Under the pieces are notes generated by a model. The model was given only the letters and a program-made list of their open reading frames with translations. It had not been told where the DNA came from and did not search any database. A stretch of DNA of 64,000 nt from Methanobrevibacter smithii ATCC 35061 (GTDB lineage: Archaea; Methanobacteriota; Methanobacteria; Methanobacteriales; Methanobacteriaceae), in NCBI RefSeq assembly GCF_000016525.1, contig NC_009515.1:1328501-1392500 (forward strand), given 5' to 3'. The position numbers and the translations under genes were made by a program. Of this stretch, positions 9,345 to 16,958 are shown piece after piece. Positions within the stretch are counted from its first letter, which is position 1. Each line of letters begins with the position of its first letter.

Positions 9345-9623
9345 ATGGCAAATGAATTTAAACAATTTATGGGATTATTAATTTTTGGTAATATTGAAAA
9401 TTTAATATTGTCTGCACAAGGTGCAACAGCACATGTTGACCCATTCATATTAGGTGGGTTAAGTTTAATTTGTGTAGTTTGCTGGCTTTTAATAGGTACT
9501 TTTGGTACTAAATTCGCTATTAAATATGCTAGACACATTAACTTTATTGGCGGCCTTGCTATCTTCATTTTAGGTATTCAATCTATGATTGGAGCAATTC
9601 CAGGTATGTTAAAATTTTTTTAA
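9345..9623 (+). CDS. Small three-helix membrane protein, second of a tandem pair
   Basis: This 92-residue paralogue of the preceding gene follows it after 18 bases with its own GGGG ribosome binding site near 9333. It keeps the polar first helix (GLLIFGNIENLILSAQG), a Cys-containing second helix (LICVVCWLLIGTFG) and the GGLAIFILGIQ third helix. Two different half-size membrane proteins made from one transcript suggest a heterodimer that rebuilds a six-helix pore or transporter; this is inference. A strong terminator-like hairpin follows at 9641. The substrate is unknown, and so is any link to glycan synthesis. Confidence 0.7.
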   Translation: MANEFKQFMGLLIFGNIENLILSAQGATAHVDPFILGGLSLICVVCWLLIGTFGTKFAIKYARHINFIGGLAIFILGIQSMIGAIPGMLKFF

Positions 9624-9640
9624 GCATTTTTAATTTTTAG

Positions 9641-9701
9641 TTTGAAAAAGTTTTTAATCATTAAGTGTCTTAAAAACTTTTTTAAGCTATTATCTTTTTT
9701 T
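9641..9701 (+). terminator. Hairpin plus T-run after the tandem membrane genes
   Basis: Perfect 13-bp arms AAAAAGTTTTTAA (9645-9657) and TTAAAAACTTTTT (9670-9682) enclose a 12-base loop. They can be extended with G-U pairs and are followed by a T-run ending near 9701. This is a good candidate for the end of the two-gene transcript. Confidence 0.6.
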
Positions 9702-9771
9702 AGATATATTTAATTAATATTAAAATGAAAATTATTATCAGTTATTTTAATAAATTGTTTTGCTGATTTTT

Positions 9772-10812
9772 ATGACTGAGAATAATGTTGACCCTTATGA
9801 AGTAGTTAAAAAGAGATATGAATCAACAGTAGACAGCTTTGTTTTAAGTGATTTATTCCAACCTACTTTAGAAAGCAATCAGGAATTAATTGATGATGTT
9901 AAAGATAACAGATTAGTTATTTACACAGCGTTTACAGGAAATTATGATGAATTGAAAGAACCTGAGTTTATTGATGAAAATTGTGATTATGTATGCTTTA
10001 CAGAAAATCCTGATTTGGAATCTGACACATGGGAAATAGTTCAAATGGAAAAGTCAACATTGGATGATAACAGAAAAGCAAAACAATACAGGTTATTTAC
10101 AGATAAATACTTCCCAGAGTATAAATACAGTTTTTGGTTAGATGGAACTTTTAAAATCGTTGGAAGTATCAGGGAGTACATTTACAAGTATGCAAAATCT
10201 AAAATGCTTGTTGTTGTTCATCCGGAAAGAGACTGTATTTATGACGAGGCAGTAATGTCAATGCCGTTTCCAAGATATTCAAATTACACCATGACCAAAC
10301 AGGTTGAAAAGTACCGTTCTGAAGGAATGCCTGAACATTACGGTCTTCCAGCTACTGGTGCATTATTTAGGGCACATAACGATCCTGAAATTATTTCAAT
10401 CATGAGGCAATGGTGGAGGGAAGTTGTAAACTACACTAATCAGGACCAGTTAAGTCTGCCTTATGTCATGTGGAAAAATAATTTTCACCCGTCAGTTTCG
10501 GATGTTTATTATTGGGTTAATGAATACTGGTCTAAAGAAGGAAGTTATCAACATAATTTTGAAATTGAAGATTATATAACTAGCAGAAATTTAATTGAAT
10601 CTTTGGAGGGTAATATTAAAGATAAAAACACTTTAACTAAAGAGGAAATCAATTTGCTATTCAATGATATTGATGCACTTAGGGATGAAGCTAATGCATT
10701 AAACATAGCTCGTGATCATTGGGATAGACAGATTAGGGGAGTTAGAAATTCAACTTCTTGGAAATTAACTAGTAAGTTACGTAATATGCGAAATAGGGGA
10801 AACAATGACTAA
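9772..10812 (+). CDS. DUF616-type glycosyltransferase-like protein
   Basis: The 346-residue protein has the same DUF616 domain as the N-terminal part of the fusion at 1950 (YTAFTGNYDELKEPE, CDYVCFTENP, LDDNRKAKQYR, SFWLDGTFKIVGSIREYI, NQDQLSLPYVMWKN). The family is named for plant and bacterial proteins of GT-A-like fold; the actual sugar is unknown. The tail has the VRNSTSWKLTSKLR motif typical of the ends of surface glycosyltransferases, here followed by a basic RNMRNRG. I chose ATG 9772; an in-frame TTG at 9760 has no ribosome binding site. The end overlaps the next gene by 8 bases, implying translational coupling. Confidence 0.78.
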   Translation: MTENNVDPYEVVKKRYESTVDSFVLSDLFQPTLESNQELIDDVKDNRLVIYTAFTGNYDELKEPEFIDENCDYVCFTENPDLESDTWEIVQMEKSTLDDNRKAKQYRLFTDKYFPEYKYSFWLDGTFKIVGSIREYIYKYAKSKMLVVVHPERDCIYDEAVMSMPFPRYSNYTMTKQVEKYRSEGMPEHYGLPATGALFRAHNDPEIISIMRQWWREVVNYTNQDQLSLPYVMWKNNFHPSVSDVYYWVNEYWSKEGSYQHNFEIEDYITSRNLIESLEGNIKDKNTLTKEEINLLFNDIDALRDEANALNIARDHWDRQIRGVRNSTSWKLTSKLRNMRNRGNND

Positions 10813-12406
10813 ACATTTGATTAATTTCTTGATTAAATCCAATTTTGATTTTAGAAAAGCCATGAAAAATTATAAATATTATGGGGCTATTGAAGAATCC
10901 GGGCTTTTTGATGAAAAGTTTTACTCTAAAACTTATGATGATGTTAAGGGGGACGGTTTAACTCATTATCTGGTTAAAGGATACTTGGAAGGAAGGCTTC
11001 CGAGTCTGGATTTTGACCCCGACTTTTATAATAATAATTATCCTGATGTTCACAGGGCTCAGTTAAATCCTTTACTTCATTATATTGCTCATGGAAAAGA
11101 TGAAGGCAAAATATTTCAATATGCATATTCTGTTAGGAGAAAAGAGGAAATTTGCGAAACAAATTCAGTATTCTTAACTAATTATGAATTTGACACAGAA
11201 CCTCTGGTTTCTATTATCATACTGACAAGAAATGGTTTAGGTCACCTTAAAAGATTATTTAAAGATTTTGATAAGAAAACCAATTATTCAAATTATGAAA
11301 TTATTGTTGTGGATAACGCCTCAGCAGATGAATCTGTCAGCTATTTGAAAAATCTGGATTTGCCAATTAGAATAATTGAAAATGAGGAAAATGTCAGCTT
11401 TTCAAAAGGAAACAATGATGCAGCCAAAATAGCCAACGGGGAATATATATTACTTTTAAACAATGATATTGAACCTACTTACGGATGGCTTAATGAAATG
11501 GTGGGAGCTATTGTTAATGATGAGGATGCAGCGTCTGTAGGTGCGAAATTGGTTTTTCCATTTTATGAAAACAACAGGAAAAAGTCATTTAGAATTCAGC
11601 ATAGTGGTGACATCTTTGCAGAAAGGATGTATCCTTGCTGTTTATATGCAATCAATAAAAGTAATGACCATTTAGACATTTTTGACTCTTCACTTACAAA
11701 GAATGCCCAATGTGTTGCAGTTACAGGAGCTGTTGACCTAATTGATAAAAAAGTCTATGATGAGCTTGGGGGTCTTGACGAAGATTATATTTACGGCCTT
11801 GAAGATGTTGATTTTTCATTAAAATTACATAAAAAGGGTTATAAAACCATTTTAGCTTCCAATGCTTTACTTTTCCATCATGAATCAAGTACAAGGGTTA
11901 AATCCAAAGATTATGAAGATAATGATAAACATAATTACAAAGTATTTTGGTCTAAATGGGGAAATTATCTTTCTAAAAATATGCTTTTAGATAAAATACA
12001 TGATAACAAATTTTTCACTCAAAAGAAACTTAAAATTACAATAGTTGATGAAAATTATCATGATAATTTTGAATTTTTATCTAAAATTTCCAAAGGCTTC
12101 AATGAATTGGGTTTTACAGTTGAGCTGATTTCGGATCTGGAAAACATGTATATTGGAAACTCTTCAGATATTTTGCTTTGTCTATCTGAGGATTATGATT
12201 TGGAAAATATGGTGGCCAGGGATGATATTGTCAGGGTATTTATTTCACAAAACAGTAAAGATAATCCCAAAGGTTATGATATTGTAGTATCTGATGAAAA
12301 TAAGACTTTTGATTCCAAATATAATTTTGCAATTAAAGATAATTTTGTTAAAGAATTTTTGGAGAATTTGGAAGATATTTTAATAAAAAGTGACGGATTT
12401 TTATGA
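10805..12406 (+). CDS. GT2-family glycosyltransferase with N-terminal HY/G repeats
   Basis: This 533-residue paralogue of the gene at 407 starts with a helix (LIKSNFDFRKAM), then two HY/G repeats (GLFDEKFYSKTYDDV...THYLVKGYLEGRLP; DPDFYNNNYPDV...LLHYIAHG). The GT2 domain begins near residue 133 (EPLVSIIILTRNG), with the LLNNDIEPTYGWLNEM donor motif and YGLEDVDFSLK. The GT2 core is almost identical to the copy at 407, whereas the acceptor-side middle (about residues 255-320) has diverged, which suggests different acceptors. The C-terminal alpha/beta domain is shared with 407. It overlaps its neighbours on both sides (8 and 4 bases). Confidence 0.85.
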   Translation: MTKHLINFLIKSNFDFRKAMKNYKYYGAIEESGLFDEKFYSKTYDDVKGDGLTHYLVKGYLEGRLPSLDFDPDFYNNNYPDVHRAQLNPLLHYIAHGKDEGKIFQYAYSVRRKEEICETNSVFLTNYEFDTEPLVSIIILTRNGLGHLKRLFKDFDKKTNYSNYEIIVVDNASADESVSYLKNLDLPIRIIENEENVSFSKGNNDAAKIANGEYILLLNNDIEPTYGWLNEMVGAIVNDEDAASVGAKLVFPFYENNRKKSFRIQHSGDIFAERMYPCCLYAINKSNDHLDIFDSSLTKNAQCVAVTGAVDLIDKKVYDELGGLDEDYIYGLEDVDFSLKLHKKGYKTILASNALLFHHESSTRVKSKDYEDNDKHNYKVFWSKWGNYLSKNMLLDKIHDNKFFTQKKLKITIVDENYHDNFEFLSKISKGFNELGFTVELISDLENMYIGNSSDILLCLSEDYDLENMVARDDIVRVFISQNSKDNPKGYDIVVSDENKTFDSKYNFAIKDNFVKEFLENLEDILIKSDGFL

Positions 12407-13911
12407 GTTTTAAGAATAGGTTAATGAGTAAAATTCCAGCTAGCTATATTTTACATAAATCATCCAATAAAACAGAGGCTAAGTTAATTGTTAAAGGATA
12501 TAATGCGATTCGTAAAAATAACTTGTTTGATGATGAATTTTACTTAAATAAATATCCTAAAGTTAAAGCTTCAGGAATGGATCCTCTCCTTCATTATATT
12601 TTCTTCGGATTCAATGAGGGAAAAAAGCCAAATAAGGATTTTGATGGGGTATTTTATAAATATCACTATGATGATGTGGAGATTAATCCTTTAATTCACT
12701 ATGCATTATATGGAATTGATGAAAACCGCCAGATTAAAGTAGCCAATGAAGATTTGGCCAATTTCAATGATTTAAATAAAACTAATATATTATTTGTTCT
12801 ACATGAAAAAATAGGAACTATTGGAGGCACAGGCTTTACCAATCTGGATATTATAAACAGCTTGGATAAAAGATTTGGGGCATTTATTTTAACTTCTGAT
12901 GGGGAAGATGTTGAGCTGTGGAAATTCACATCTTCTTTAGAAAAAATAGCTAATTTTAACTGTCATCCTAAAAAATATGAATTTTTAGACAATAGGTTAG
13001 CTGGTATTTACGAAGAAATCCTATCAAAATTAGATATTAAAATTATTCATATTAATCATTTAATTAACCATACTTTTGATCTAGCCGAAATAGCAAATAA
13101 AAAAAGAATTCCTTATATTGTAAGTATACATGATTTTTATTATATCTGTCCATCAATTCATTTAATCAATGAAAATTACAGTTATTGCGAGTTCAAATGT
13201 AAAACTTGCAAATTTGAAACTATTTTAAAGGATTGGCAAAAATACGGTTTTAAATTACTTGAAAATGCTTATTTAAATATTGTACCGTCTGATTCAGTAA
13301 TTGAAATCTATAAATCGGTTTATCCGGATTTAAATAATTTTAAATTAATCAAACATGGGCGAGATATTGAAAAATCAAATATTGAACCTGAATTATCTAA
13401 AAATCCAATTAAAATAGCTATTCCTGGCCATATCTCACAGCATAAGGGATCTTTATTGATTAAAAAAATAAAAAATTTAGATAAGGACAATGCACTGGAA
13501 CTGCACTTTATGGGAACTGCAATTCCAAATTTAAATAAATATGGGATAAATCATGGAAGGTATAAAAGGGGAGATTTTAATAAAGTAATAGCTGAAATCA
13601 ATCCTTCATTTATAGCTATTTTATCAACATGTCCTGAAACATTCTCACATACATTAACCGAAAGCTGGAAATCAGGGATTCCAGTAATAGCTACAAACAT
13701 TGGAGCACTAAAGGAAAGAGTTAATAAGACTGGTGGAGGATGGTTAGTGGATTATAAGAATCCGCAAAAAATATATGATAAGATTCTAAGTATTGATGAA
13801 ACAGATTATCTGGAAAAAGTAGAAAATATATCCAAAATCAATTTTAAAAGCCTTAAAGAAATGACTGATGAATACAATAAGATATATGGGGAAATGTCTG
13901 ATGAATTATAA
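12403..13911 (+). CDS. GT4-family glycosyltransferase with N-terminal HY/G repeats
   Basis: The 502-residue protein carries two HY/G repeats at about 33-112 (NLFDDEFYLNKYPKV...DPLLHYIFFGFNEGKKP; NPLIHYALYG). A GT4 transferase follows from about 127 (NILFVLHEK...GGTGFTN). It has the SIHDFYYICPS segment and a Cys cluster (CEFKCKTCKFE) common in cytoplasmic GT4 enzymes, then IPGHISQHKGS and a donor-site region ETFSHTLTESWKSGIPVIAT. It starts with an ATGA overlap on the preceding stop. The sugar is unknown. It probably works in sequence with the other repeat-bearing enzymes of the operon. Confidence 0.85.
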   Translation: MSFKNRLMSKIPASYILHKSSNKTEAKLIVKGYNAIRKNNLFDDEFYLNKYPKVKASGMDPLLHYIFFGFNEGKKPNKDFDGVFYKYHYDDVEINPLIHYALYGIDENRQIKVANEDLANFNDLNKTNILFVLHEKIGTIGGTGFTNLDIINSLDKRFGAFILTSDGEDVELWKFTSSLEKIANFNCHPKKYEFLDNRLAGIYEEILSKLDIKIIHINHLINHTFDLAEIANKKRIPYIVSIHDFYYICPSIHLINENYSYCEFKCKTCKFETILKDWQKYGFKLLENAYLNIVPSDSVIEIYKSVYPDLNNFKLIKHGRDIEKSNIEPELSKNPIKIAIPGHISQHKGSLLIKKIKNLDKDNALELHFMGTAIPNLNKYGINHGRYKRGDFNKVIAEINPSFIAILSTCPETFSHTLTESWKSGIPVIATNIGALKERVNKTGGGWLVDYKNPQKIYDKILSIDETDYLEKVENISKINFKSLKEMTDEYNKIYGEMSDEL

Positions 13912-14947
13912 AATATCTGTAATAGTAGCTACTTACAACTCTGGCGATTTTTTAAATGAGTTTTTAGACTCAATTAAATCTCAGAGTTTGGGCTTTGAGG
14001 ATATTGAGGTTATTTTTGTTGATGATGCTTCAACTGATGATTATACTTTGGATTTATTGAATAATTTCAATGAAAGCTACCCGAATGTTTCAGTTATTTT
14101 TTTAGATGAGAATTCAGGTTTTCCAGGAACTGGTAGGAACAGGGGTTTGGATTTGGCTGGCGGTGAGTATGTTATATTTGCTGATCATGATGACAGCTAT
14201 GTGGAAAACGCTTTTGAAGTAATGTATGATAAAATAAATGAAAATGATATGCTGATATCTAATTTTAACCAGGTATTCGATGATAAAGTAGTTAAATTCA
14301 AATCATTATACAAAGACACTCCGACAGTCTGCGTTAAAAACATTGATGAGGATAGAAATCTTTTAAGAATTCCTGCAGCTATATGGACAAGATTATTCAG
14401 AAAGGATTTCCTGGTTGAAAATAATATCCGATTTTTAGAGAGGATGCTTTGTGAAGATGTTTATGTAGCCACTTTAGGTTGTTTAAAAGCAGAGGGAATA
14501 ATTTATCTCAATGATTTCTATAGCTACAACTACAAAATCAGGGATTCTGAAGGAAACAGATCAACAATTCATATTAGAAACAGAAAATACATTGAAGCAA
14601 TGTTGGACGGATATTATGAAATAGCTAAAATGCTTGAAAAGGAAAATAAAACAGGTTATGGAAAGGAAATATTTAGACAACATTTAACATCATGGTTATA
14701 TACAATTGTATTAAGTAAATTAGATTATAATGATAAAAAAGAATTATTTGAAAAATCATATGACATTTTTAAAATGTATTATACACAAGATTTATACTTT
14801 AAAAAAAGGTATAATAACCTTGTTGACAATATTTTAAGTAAGGACTTTGATAAGGCTGTTGTTGAAGCAAATAAATTAGAAAAAACTCAAGAAAATATGA
14901 ATGACAGAAGTTTTCTTTCAAGGTTAAAACGTAAATTGGGAAGATAA
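13901..14947 (+). CDS. GT2-family glycosyltransferase, tandem copy A
   Basis: The 348-residue protein begins MNYKISVIVATYNSG, the normal start of a GT2 fold. It has VIFVDDASTD and the FADHDD metal/donor motif. I chose ATG 13901, which overlaps the preceding gene by 11 bases; earlier in-frame ATGs (13868, 13886) would add residues foreign to the family. The N-terminal 110 codons are nearly identical in DNA to those of the next gene, while the C-terminal helical half differs more. It ends one base before the next start. Expected to add a sugar at a related but distinct step. Confidence 0.85.
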   Translation: MNYKISVIVATYNSGDFLNEFLDSIKSQSLGFEDIEVIFVDDASTDDYTLDLLNNFNESYPNVSVIFLDENSGFPGTGRNRGLDLAGGEYVIFADHDDSYVENAFEVMYDKINENDMLISNFNQVFDDKVVKFKSLYKDTPTVCVKNIDEDRNLLRIPAAIWTRLFRKDFLVENNIRFLERMLCEDVYVATLGCLKAEGIIYLNDFYSYNYKIRDSEGNRSTIHIRNRKYIEAMLDGYYEIAKMLEKENKTGYGKEIFRQHLTSWLYTIVLSKLDYNDKKELFEKSYDIFKMYYTQDLYFKKRYNNLVDNILSKDFDKAVVEANKLEKTQENMNDRSFLSRLKRKLGR

Positions 14948-14948
14948 A

Positions 14949-15983
14949 ATGTATAAAATTTCAGTTGTAGTGGCTACTTATAATTCCGGTGATTTTTTAA
15001 GTGAGTTTTTAGACTCAATTAAATCTCAGAGTTTGGGTTTTGAGGATATTGAGGTTATTTTTGTTGATGATGCTTCAACTGATAGTTGTACTTTGGATTT
15101 ATTGCATGATTTTAATAAAAAGTATTCTAATGTTTCAGCTGTGTTTTTAGATGAGAATTCAGGGTTTCCTGGAACTGGCAGGAACAGGGGTTTGGATTTG
15201 GCTGGCGGTGAGTATGTTATATTTGCTGATCATGATGACAGCTATGTGGAAAATGCTTTTGAAGTAATGTATAATGAAATAAGCAAGGAAAATGCTGATT
15301 TTTTAATTACTAACTACTATAAAGTTTATGAAAGGGAGACAGTTAAAGAAAAAACTGTTTTTGATGGGGAAAATGTTGTTGTAAATACTTTTAAAGATGA
15401 TTTGAGGTTATTTGACATTGGCCCAAGTATCTGGACAAAATTGTTTAAAAAAGACTTCTTAGCTGAAAACAATATTAGATTTTTGGAAGGGATGCTTGCT
15501 GAAGATTTGTATGTTTATGTTTATGCACTTCTCAAATCTAAAAAAACAGTTTATTTGGATGATTTTTATAGCTATAATTATAGTATACGTGATGTTGATG
15601 GAAACAAATCAACAATACATATCAGAAATAAAAAATACTTGGAAAGCATGGTCAATGGTTATTTTGAGGTAGATAATTTATTGGATAAACTAAATAAAGA
15701 AGAATTCTTTTCAAATATTTTTAAAAGACATTTTGTTTATTGGTTAACGAGTTTGGTAGTTAGTGATATTTCAGATGCAGAAAAAAGAGAGCTAGTGGTA
15801 GCTATTAATCCATTGCTTAAAAAACAGCTGGCTATAAGTTCTGAATTTGATGAAAAAAGTTACTTGCCATTAATTGATCTTATTTTAGCAGAGGATTATG
15901 ATAAAATAGTTGAGGAAATATGTAAAATTAAAAAATCAAGAGCCAGAAAGGATAAAATCAAGTCATTTTTTGGTTTGCGATAA
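14949..15983 (+). CDS. GT2-family glycosyltransferase, tandem copy B
   Basis: This 344-residue paralogue of the preceding gene has the same motifs (SVVVATYNSG, FVDDASTD, FADHDDSYVENAFEVMY), and its shared C-terminal features include FYSYNY and STIHIRN. Blocks at 15002-15083 and 15180-15272 match 13958-14039 and 14135-14227 with only isolated changes, so the pair arose by recent duplication or gene conversion. The tail is basic (KKSRARKDKIKSFFGLR). It is the last gene before the exporter unit, separated by 174 bases that contain a promoter. Confidence 0.85.
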   Translation: MYKISVVVATYNSGDFLSEFLDSIKSQSLGFEDIEVIFVDDASTDSCTLDLLHDFNKKYSNVSAVFLDENSGFPGTGRNRGLDLAGGEYVIFADHDDSYVENAFEVMYNEISKENADFLITNYYKVYERETVKEKTVFDGENVVVNTFKDDLRLFDIGPSIWTKLFKKDFLAENNIRFLEGMLAEDLYVYVYALLKSKKTVYLDDFYSYNYSIRDVDGNKSTIHIRNKKYLESMVNGYFEVDNLLDKLNKEEFFSNIFKRHFVYWLTSLVVSDISDAEKRELVVAINPLLKKQLAISSEFDEKSYLPLIDLILAEDYDKIVEEICKIKKSRARKDKIKSFFGLR

Positions 15984-16092
15984 AAATATTGATTGTTTAA
16001 GCTAATTTGACTCATTATTTTAAACACAATATAAATTTCGTGTTTAATGTGTGGGGATAATAAGTTTAAATAATTTTTGGATAAGCAATCTT

Positions 16093-16100
16093 TTTATAAT
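16093..16100 (+). promoter_or_regulatory. TATA box of the polysaccharide export unit
   Basis: TTTATAAT lies 58-65 bases before the ATG at 16158. A start near 16124 would give a leader of about 34 nt. The next genes to 22615 are closely packed, so this may drive a long transcript. Confidence 0.4.
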
Positions 16101-16157
16101 TCTTTTATTAAAAATAACTAACAGTTTTAAAAAATTTATTTTAGAGAGTTCCTGTTC

Positions 16158-16943
16158 ATGTTTGAAAACAATGTGTATGTGCAAAATTTTAATAAGTATA
16201 CTTTTCTACTTACTGAATTGATTAAAAGGGATATAAGTGGAAAATATAAGGATTCTACTTTAGGTTTATTCTGGAGTTTTTTAAATCCGTTATTATCTAT
16301 GATTGTTTTAACAATGGTTTTCTCTTTAATATTTGCAAATACAATTGAGAATTTCCCGGTTTATTTGCTAAGTGGTAAATTGGTATTTGATTTATTTGCT
16401 AATGCTACTACTGGAGCTATGGATTCTATTAAGGCAAATTCAGAGATTATTAAGAAGATTTATGTTCCCAAATACATGTTTGCTGTTGGAATTGTCTGTT
16501 CAGAGTTTATTAACTTTTTAATCTCTTTGGTGGTATTGGTTGCTGTAATGATATTTACAGGTGCTCCGTTTCATTTTGCGCTGATTTACTCACCGATTCC
16601 ATTGTTTTTCTTATTGGTTTTAACAATGGGGGTAGGTTTAATCCTTGCAACAGCTACAACATTTTTTACGGATATTAAATATTTATATGGGGTTCTTGTA
16701 ATGCTTTTATCATTTATGACTCCGTTGTTCTATCCGATTGACATTATTCCTCAGCAGTTCTTATTTGCATATAAATTAAATCCTTTATATTCTGCTGTTG
16801 AGTGTTTCAGAAACATTATACTTGGCGGAACTTTCCCGGATACCTGGCCGTTTGTGTTTTTAATTGTAACTTCAATAATTTCACTTGTCATTGGTGTTTA
16901 TGTATTCTTCAAGTATCAGGATAAATTTGTACTTAATATATAA
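16158..16943 (+). CDS. ABC-2 type polysaccharide exporter permease (Wzm/TagG-like)
   Basis: This 261-residue membrane protein has the typical N-terminus of polysaccharide exporters (LIKRDISGKYKDSTLGLFWS) followed by six hydrophobic segments spread over residues about 30-255, and the FYPIDIIPQ segment near its centre. Such permeases form a dimer that moves a lipid-linked polysaccharide across the cytoplasmic membrane, powered by a partner ATPase. The partner gene follows after 15 bases. In a pseudomurein-walled methanogen the cargo would be a surface polysaccharide or teichoic-acid-like polymer; which one is not known. Confidence 0.88.
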   Translation: MFENNVYVQNFNKYTFLLTELIKRDISGKYKDSTLGLFWSFLNPLLSMIVLTMVFSLIFANTIENFPVYLLSGKLVFDLFANATTGAMDSIKANSEIIKKIYVPKYMFAVGIVCSEFINFLISLVVLVAVMIFTGAPFHFALIYSPIPLFFLLVLTMGVGLILATATTFFTDIKYLYGVLVMLLSFMTPLFYPIDIIPQQFLFAYKLNPLYSAVECFRNIILGGTFPDTWPFVFLIVTSIISLVIGVYVFFKYQDKFVLNI

Positions 16944-16949
16944 GGAGGT
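16944..16949 (+). promoter_or_regulatory. Strong Shine-Dalgarno that fixes a TTG start
   Basis: GGAGGT directly after the permease stop codon, nine bases before TTG at 16959, shows that the exporter ATPase begins at this TTG. No ATG lies in this frame until well inside the N-terminal domain. The strong site with a weak start codon may set the ATPase-to-permease ratio. Confidence 0.7.
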
Positions 16950-16958
16950 TTTTTTAGT

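Noticed and set aside
13868-13900. Earlier ATG starts for the GT2 gene at 13901
   Set aside because: They would add 11 or 5 residues foreign to the GT2 N-terminus and deepen the overlap with the preceding gene. ATG 13901 starts exactly at the family's first strand.
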